Notes under the pieces: generated by a model
Told to the model about the DNA's origin: nothing
Database searches by the model: none
The model's input: only the letters and a program-made list of their open reading frames with translations
Source: Diorhabda sublineata
Lineage: Eukaryota > Arthropoda > Insecta > Coleoptera > Chrysomelidae
DNA: 64,000 nt
Assembly: GCF_026230105.1 (NCBI RefSeq)
Contig: NC_079482.1
Span: forward strand, 8,432,001-8,496,000
Direction of reading: 5' to 3'
In this document: piece after piece, positions 58,380 through 64,000 of the stretch
Layout of the letters: each line of letters opens with the position of its first letter
How positions within the stretch are numbered: position 1 is the first letter of the stretch
Position numbers and translations under genes: made by a program

Positions 58380-59108
58380 CGGTTTCGAGGAATGCTTGGG
58401 ATAGTTGTCATGTTGGATGATAAATTTCCTGCCGATTATACGCTGAGAGAACGTGTTAAATTTTCCTTTTCAATATTTTTATAGCCTTCTTTCTTCAAAA
58501 TGTCTTCAATATTAACGAGGTTCCCAATCGTCCTCCTTTCAACGCATTCCCAAACCACCACCGAACCTCCACCGTGATTTACAGTCGGGATAGACATACA
58601 TCTAACATCCCATCTTTCTCTGACTTGTTTACAAAAATTCTTCTCTTACACACAAAAAACTCAAACTTTGATTAATCACTCCATAAAACTGTCTCCCATT
58701 ATTCATGTGTCCAATTTTAGTGTTCTTTAGCCCCCTGCAACCTCTTAATTTTATTTTGACGTCTTGAAAGAGTTTTCGTTACTGCTATCTTTTCAAGAAG
58801 GCCAGCTTCTTTTGATGACCTTTTCACAGTAGACGTACTCAAAGGCAGATCCCAAGATTCTTTGATTTGAGCTGCTATCTCTGAACCCGTTTACTGATTG
58901 ATACAATACGTTCATCTTCACCATTTGTGGTATTGCGAGGGTGCCCTGAATGTTTTCTACCGCCAAAGCTCCTGGTGGATGTATATTTTTTACGGCGTAG
59001 CCCATGGTACGTCGAGGTATCTTTATTTCAGCGGTTACTATTGCCTAGAATATGCAGAATGGCGATTAATGTACAAGTTTCAACCGATAGTTCCTTGATT
59101 TCACTCAT
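58380..59108 (-). pseudogene. Tc1-type transposase copy B
   Basis: Minus strand from ATG 59108: MSEIKELSVETCTLIAILHI, then a stop, VGYAVKNIHPPG in another frame, GHPRNTTNGEDERIVSISKR, then WETVLWSDXSKFEFF with a stop at X (first Asp block), EVRWWFGNALKGGRLGTSL, IKILKRKI and, near 58405, the degraded DPxHS region. Same family as the copy split by the Transib at 15760-18436; it shows the uninterrupted target sequence of that insertion. Plus-strand frames 58898-59142 are shadows. Confidence 0.82.
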
Positions 59109-59858
59109 TTTAAAATTTACAAGTATGAATTTGCGAGAATGAAAAAATTCGTAAACGAACTTCTCAACAAGAGGTCTTGATTCAAAAATTATAAATCCCA
59201 TCACGTACTCATTGGGTTAACTGGGACTAAACTTAAATTGTCAGTTAAAGAATGATAAACAAATCAGCCGTTACTTGTAAGTTTTAACTTATCGCACTCA
59301 CTCATATGAGTAAAAATAGAGATGATTTGTCAATGGTTGTATCACCAATACGGGAGACATACTCTTTGAATTCTTGTGCAAGCTGAAAATTTCTATTTTC
59401 AATTATTAAGATAAATTAATGCTCACTAACGTCTTGCAAACAGAATTTTGGGTAGTGGTGGTGTTTTTACTATGGTAATATATTTATCACAATTAATTTT
59501 TTTGTAAACGGTCTACTTTACGATATTACTATAAGGGGGTCGTGAAATTTCTCAATCTCTAAGAGGTCCGCAGCATTAAGAACCTTGGATCTAGTCAGGG
59601 ATATAATTGTTTTAGATTGCTTCCATAATATGCATTTTGGGTGCTTGTCGTGTAGCGGAGTTGCACTCCACGAAAACTACTGAGAAGTTCTTGGATTTGA
59701 TGTTAACGTCTATCCACCATACATTGAAATTGTTCGAGAATTCTCAATTACGGGAAATTTTTATATCATGGTAAGAAATATTTAAATCTTCGTAAAAGAT
59801 ATTATTATTTAAATTTTAACGTTGAAAATATAACTCACCAAAATGAGCATAAATAAAT
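59109..59858. other. Nothing recognised
   Basis: The first 60 bp belong to the Tc1 copy B upstream region, similar to 18437-18500. The rest is unassigned. Confidence 0.4.
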
Positions 59859-60107
59859 TTGGAGCAGTGTGGAAAAATATGCTGGAGGGAATATAACTCA
59901 ACTGAAACGCCGCGTCGTGACGGGAGGTTATCAACTACTATGGCTGAGGAATACATTTATGATTTCGAAAAGAATAGGACAGCTTCTACAAATATAATAA
60001 AGTTTTCCACACCTCAATCTGGTAGTACATCAACAATATATAAACAAAAACTACAAAATCCAGCTTCCAGTTTACTAATTATTCAAACTGTGTTGTTAAT
60101 CTTATGA
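59859..60107 (+). pseudogene. Possible Tc1-type N-terminal fragment
   Basis: An 82-codon frame contains ETPRRDGRLSTTMAEEYIYD, then FEKNRTASTNIIKFSTP and STIYKQKLQN. This resembles the GRPRxTTxxEDxxI...NPxxSAxxI...VSxxTIxRRLxE linker and second helix-turn-helix of Tc1 transposases, but identity is low. No catalytic blocks follow. Confidence 0.38.
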
Positions 60108-61517
60108 ATAAACAAGACAACTTAAATCCTTGTAGTTGTATTATAGGTAACTAAACAAATTTGTGAATAAATTTCTTTCTTTGTATTTTTATCTTAGTAC
60201 TTATTTTGGTGATTGTAAAAAAATATCAACTTTTAATAAATAATATATATAACTTAATGATCTACTCAATCTTCCTATATTAACAGTAATTAAATAACAT
60301 CCTTTTAATTACAAAAAAATTACAAACGTACTTTAAAGTGAAGCAATCTACGTCAAATACTTTTTGTTGGATTTAGGTCATTTAACTAACTTTGCTCCCT
60401 TCATGTCACGAATCGTTTTTGAAAAGTTTCTGTGATGTAACATTTTAGCGTCTTAGAAATAATGTACTTTTTTGTTTCTTATCATCTCTTAAAATAAATT
60501 CAATTAGAAGAATAATTTTGTTAATTAGTTTTTTATTGACATGTCTTGACGAAAATAGAATGTATTTTTGGTTGGAATCATATATTTTTCTACTCCATCA
60601 ATATTTATTTGTTTCTCTTAGTGCTTAGAATAGAGAAGAGAAGTTCCATGTTCAAAACTAAAATATCATTATTTCCAGAAAATGTTCAGAATCTTTCGCT
60701 AATTCGCGAGATGTGCAGCGGAATGAAACTCAACCATGATTCAATGTTATTTCTACAAATATTTGCTTTGCCGCTCATCATAAAGTGAATCAATAGCAAT
60801 GCTTTTGGATATCAGAATATGTTGAACCAACAAGAATATGTTGAAAATTGCTTTGTACAATCAGTAAAGTAACATTAGTGAGGAATTAAATACCTTAATT
60901 ATATATTAAATCGTTTTTTAGTTCTAGATTTATGACTAAATTATTTATAATTTTTATACGGTTTCAATTGATTTCATTAATTTTCATATCAAATCTCATC
61001 AGTTATGTATTGAATGTGTAGTATAAGCAAAAGATTAGATGATTAGAATTCCATGTAGTAGAAAGAAATCACCACATGGCCCATGAATGAAACTTGTCGC
61101 CAGAGCTTAGCTTGGATAAAATAAACTGAAGTTAGCTCAATACAATATATTATTTATTGTTAATGAATGAATGTTTTGTGACTTTTGTGCTTTTGCCGAA
61201 CTCACTTCACAAAAAAATATGAACTTTCGACAAAAAAATAATACTCTGCCAAGAAGAAGATGTATATCAAATTCCGCCCAAGATTAGTAGAAGACTTGTT
61301 GAAACATTAGTTATATTGAGCTGTTACATAATTTTTGACTTTAGTTACTGGTGTTTTTAAATATGAGCCACCCACTATCGATACTCTAGGGAGGTTTTAT
61401 TATCACTGTCAATAGAAAATATTGTTGATGAATTGAGTAGAGGAAGACCAGTTGTTAGGAACCTCCGTTCATTATAACTGGGAATAAATAAAGAAACAAC
61501 CTATAGAAAGATTCAAT

Positions 61518-61522
<5 letters not shown>
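60108..61522. other. Nothing recognised
   Basis: AT-rich. The frame 60546-60788 has no motif. Confidence 0.45.

Positions 61523-61586
<64 letters not shown>
61523..61586. repeat. (TA)n microsatellite
   Basis: About 32 AT units without interruption. Confidence 0.97.
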
Positions 61587-61591
<5 letters not shown>

Positions 61592-61689
61592 CTTAGAAGA
61601 TTTATCTGAAATTAATAGTTTTGTTTCGATGATCATGATCATAATTTTCGATTCATATCACAATGTAGAACCAATCTTCAAAAACCTTC

Positions 61690-62180
61690 GCACTCCTGTC
61701 AAAATGGTAATCAACAACCTGTTTTGATTCGAAGAGCAACAAATCACCATCAACACAACCGTTTTTTTATTTTATGACAAAGATAACAAAATGGTCACCT
61801 CTATCAAACGTATGTATTTATCGATTTTAGTCAAGCATTTGACAAGGTCTAGAATCATGAGCTGGAATTCAGGATCAAAATAATTTTCCTCCACATTAGT
61901 TCTATTCAACCAAAAGAAACTTAAAAGGAAAGTGTATTTTTAATACATTTATATGCATCAGATATACTGGAAGCACAATACACAACAACATAAACACTCG
62001 CTGATGATACAGCACTACAAATAGCATCCAGAATATCCAAGTTCACTCAGGAATAACATCAATAGATATATAAATGGAGGATTGAAATCAATATAGACCA
62101 GCTCATGTGCCTCTCTTCAGTGTACTTCGGCCTAAACGAGAAAATGCATGCAAGTAGAGATGTTACATAGTACAAGTCAC
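61690..62180 (+). pseudogene. Decayed jockey-like reverse transcriptase
   Basis: VFIDFSQAFDKV at about 61815-61850 is the RT block with the first catalytic Asp (FLDxSKAFDxV). TLADDTALQIASRISKFTQE at about 61997-62055 is the YADD block with two catalytic Asp, Tyr replaced by Leu. YKWRIEINIDQ near 62070-62100 and SVYFGLNEKM follow, as in NxWxxxWRIxINxxKSxxxxF. A deletion and stops lie between the first two blocks. No endonuclease was found. Confidence 0.75.
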
Positions 62181-63381
62181 CATATTCTCTGTGTTTTTAA
62201 CAGGTTATGTGATTAAATAAAATAGTTGATAAACAGCTCCGTAAAATTCAGTAAAACGATCTCAGCAAAGATATCACAGATTTGATGGAATACTAACTTA
62301 TCAATTTGGAAGTTATGCTATTGTTGAACAGATATTCTATTTTTCAAACTCCTTTGGACTGTATAGAGGTTCCAAGACATTCAATTTCATATTTTTTTCT
62401 CTGGTGACCAGAAGCTCCATCAAGAAGCAATAAAGTATTCTAATTAATATTAATCATGTATTTCCCAAATTTTTTCTTACTTTTGATATAAAAAATCAGT
62501 CTATTTGGTGTGTATAATAATTATAATAACCATAACATATCATATCTGGCGTATTAAAGTTTCACAACATGTTATATCAAATAATATGTTGAGATCATTC
62601 ATATTTTTCAAAGGCTTTTTCATTACCACCAATAACAAAAAACGTATGCAAAATTATTCGAGATCTCATCACAGAGTGAATAATTAATTATTAAAACATG
62701 CGTCATTTTATGCGACAAAAAAAATTAGTCAAAATACATTATACATAGGTACAAAATATTGAATATAACCTCAATATAATTATTCATTAAAATTTTTGCA
62801 CTTTACACATAATGTAGTTTAATTTGTCTGAATTGATAAGTTTAATAATTAGAGTGAGACAATGTGAACTAGAAACGGTCCTGTCTGCTATTGTATTCAA
62901 ACATCGTATCTCATTTCCGATCATTTTGACAGAATTTCCCATGATGGTTTCATATCGATAGCGATGATGCATACAGATTTGAATTTTTAAGGAGAAAACT
63001 ATGAAATATCCAAACATAATAACATAGGTGACGTACCTGTGTGGTTTTAGGCAGTAAACGGCTTAAAGGATGTATACCAAACATTATTCATAGAAAAATA
63101 TACTTAGGATGATCCTATGTATTAAGGGAGATAATATATCATGATAAGAAAAGTGAAAATACAGATGTGGAAATATTTATATTATTTTTTATGTGGGATT
63201 TTCAACAAATCAAAACGTTAAATTTGGTTAAGTGTAGATAAGCTATTATATGCTTGTCGTTTCTTACAAACATGAAAAATCTCAATGAATAGTTTTAAAT
63301 TTTGAAATAAGCAGAGCAATAGAATATTTAACCCCTCTGAACACGCAGAAAACGAAAAAACGCGGATAGGAAACAAATTAG
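62181..63381. other. Nothing recognised
   Basis: AT-rich; frames at 62505-62687, 62787-63017 and 63218-63546 are motif-free or shadows. Confidence 0.4.
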
Positions 63382-63648
63382 TTGAAATATTTTCAAACTG
63401 GTATGAAAAACAAAGAAAAAAACATAAAGCCTGACAAGGAAAGTGATAGAAGTAAAAAGACACATAAAAAGGAAACGAAGACCCAGGAAAACATGGCTAG
63501 AACAATTAGGACAGTAAAAAGGAACAAAATCAAAGACATACGACAAATAAAGGAAGTAGCAAAAAACAGAAACGATTGGAAAAAATGGATAGAATGGAAT
63601 CTAAAACCACAATACTCTGATACTCATATGGGGCAAAAAGGGAAATGA
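63382..63648 (+). pseudogene. Possible non-LTR polymerase C-terminal tail
   Basis: The Lys-rich frame ends with DIRQIKEVAKNRNDWKKWIE, which resembles the xxxAxDRxxWRxxI segment that closes RTE/jockey-like polymerases (after RPRKTWxDxVxxDL, here ENMARTIRTVKRNKIKD). No RT motif is in frame upstream. The composition could also be an unrelated basic protein. Confidence 0.45.
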
Positions 63649-64000
63649 TAAAAATCTATGACGAAATGAAAATAAGTCTTCTGAAAACAGTTTTTCACAT
63701 TGATTTCAAAAATGAAATTCGTTTTTCTCTACCACGTCTGGTTAACTCACGAATCGATAATTTTTATCGTGAAAATTCTTTCTCGCACGGCGGCGATTAA
63801 GCCTGTACAACGCGTGCACAATCACGATTTTCCTGTGAACTCAGGATTCACATGTACAACGTCGGTATGTTATAATTTTCTCTCGTTCATCGGTACCTTA
63901 CTGACCAGCGACAAATTCCTTTCTATCGTTTATCGACTACAGTCATTTTTTTGCAAGTTGCCAAAACCAAATATAAACAAATACAGTATACGATAGCGAG
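63649..64000. other. GC-richer window edge, unassigned
   Basis: 63760-63930 is less AT-rich than its surroundings and carries an open frame (63700-63996, plus), but no motif or splice site could be supported and the window ends here. Confidence 0.35.

Noticed and set aside
1..64000. CRISPR arrays, rRNA, tRNA, bacterial operons or viral genes
   Set aside because: No regularly spaced repeats, cloverleaf-like sequence or convincing viral frames were seen; the 30-bp repeat at 50950 has no spacers.

Overview
This is an AT-rich piece of eukaryotic, almost certainly insect, nuclear DNA. The signs are spliced exons with GT/AG junctions, (TA)n microsatellites, and a dense layer of Tc1/mariner, Helitron, Transib, Harbinger-like, piggyBac-like and non-LTR relics. 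A beetle would fit the mix, but the sequence alone does not prove the order. There is no bacterial gene organisation, and almost every computed open frame is chance or part of a decayed transposon.

One host gene is well supported. It lies on the minus strand from about 23049 down to 15132. Three coding exons join with matching phases into a 297-codon frame: signal peptide, Pro/Gly/Tyr-rich middle, Thr/Pro linker and a six-cysteine C-terminal domain. An acceptor one base before the ATG points to an untranslated exon further upstream. Its 6.8 kb second intron holds most of the nested elements. A second, weaker exon candidate is at 1291-1473 (minus).

Layout: 48-892 complete but internally deleted mariner-like element; 6120-6520 Tc1 relic; 7251-8551 Helitron with recognisable ends; 10102-11432 decayed minus-strand protein gene of a repeat-associated family with a Cys-rich tail; 15132-23049 the host gene, with a Tc1 element split by a Transib element (16483-18356) and a mariner in its large intron; 23494-24078 piggyBac-like fragment; 24475-24900 degenerate tandem repeats; 26260-32574 mariner and non-LTR relics; 35855-36235 RNase H relic; 37392-39800 Helitron helicase interrupted by a mariner; 41680-47470 several reverse-transcriptase relics; 48100-55210 four further transposase relics plus a 30-bp minisatellite; 57865-60107 Harbinger-like and Tc1 relics; 61690-63648 more non-LTR relics.

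The most informative structure is the nested one. A Transib element, of the family from which RAG1 recombinase is thought to derive, is flanked by a 5-bp CGGCG duplication. It sits inside a Tc1 transposase, and removing it with one duplication copy restores the Tc1 reading frame. The Transib keeps a short first exon, an intron, the first catalytic Asp region and a CxxC motif. It has lost the C-terminal third, and the expected second catalytic Asp appears as Asn. A parallel case is a mariner inserted at a TA inside a Helitron PIF1-like helicase. These give a relative order of insertion: Tc1 before Transib, and Helitron before mariner.
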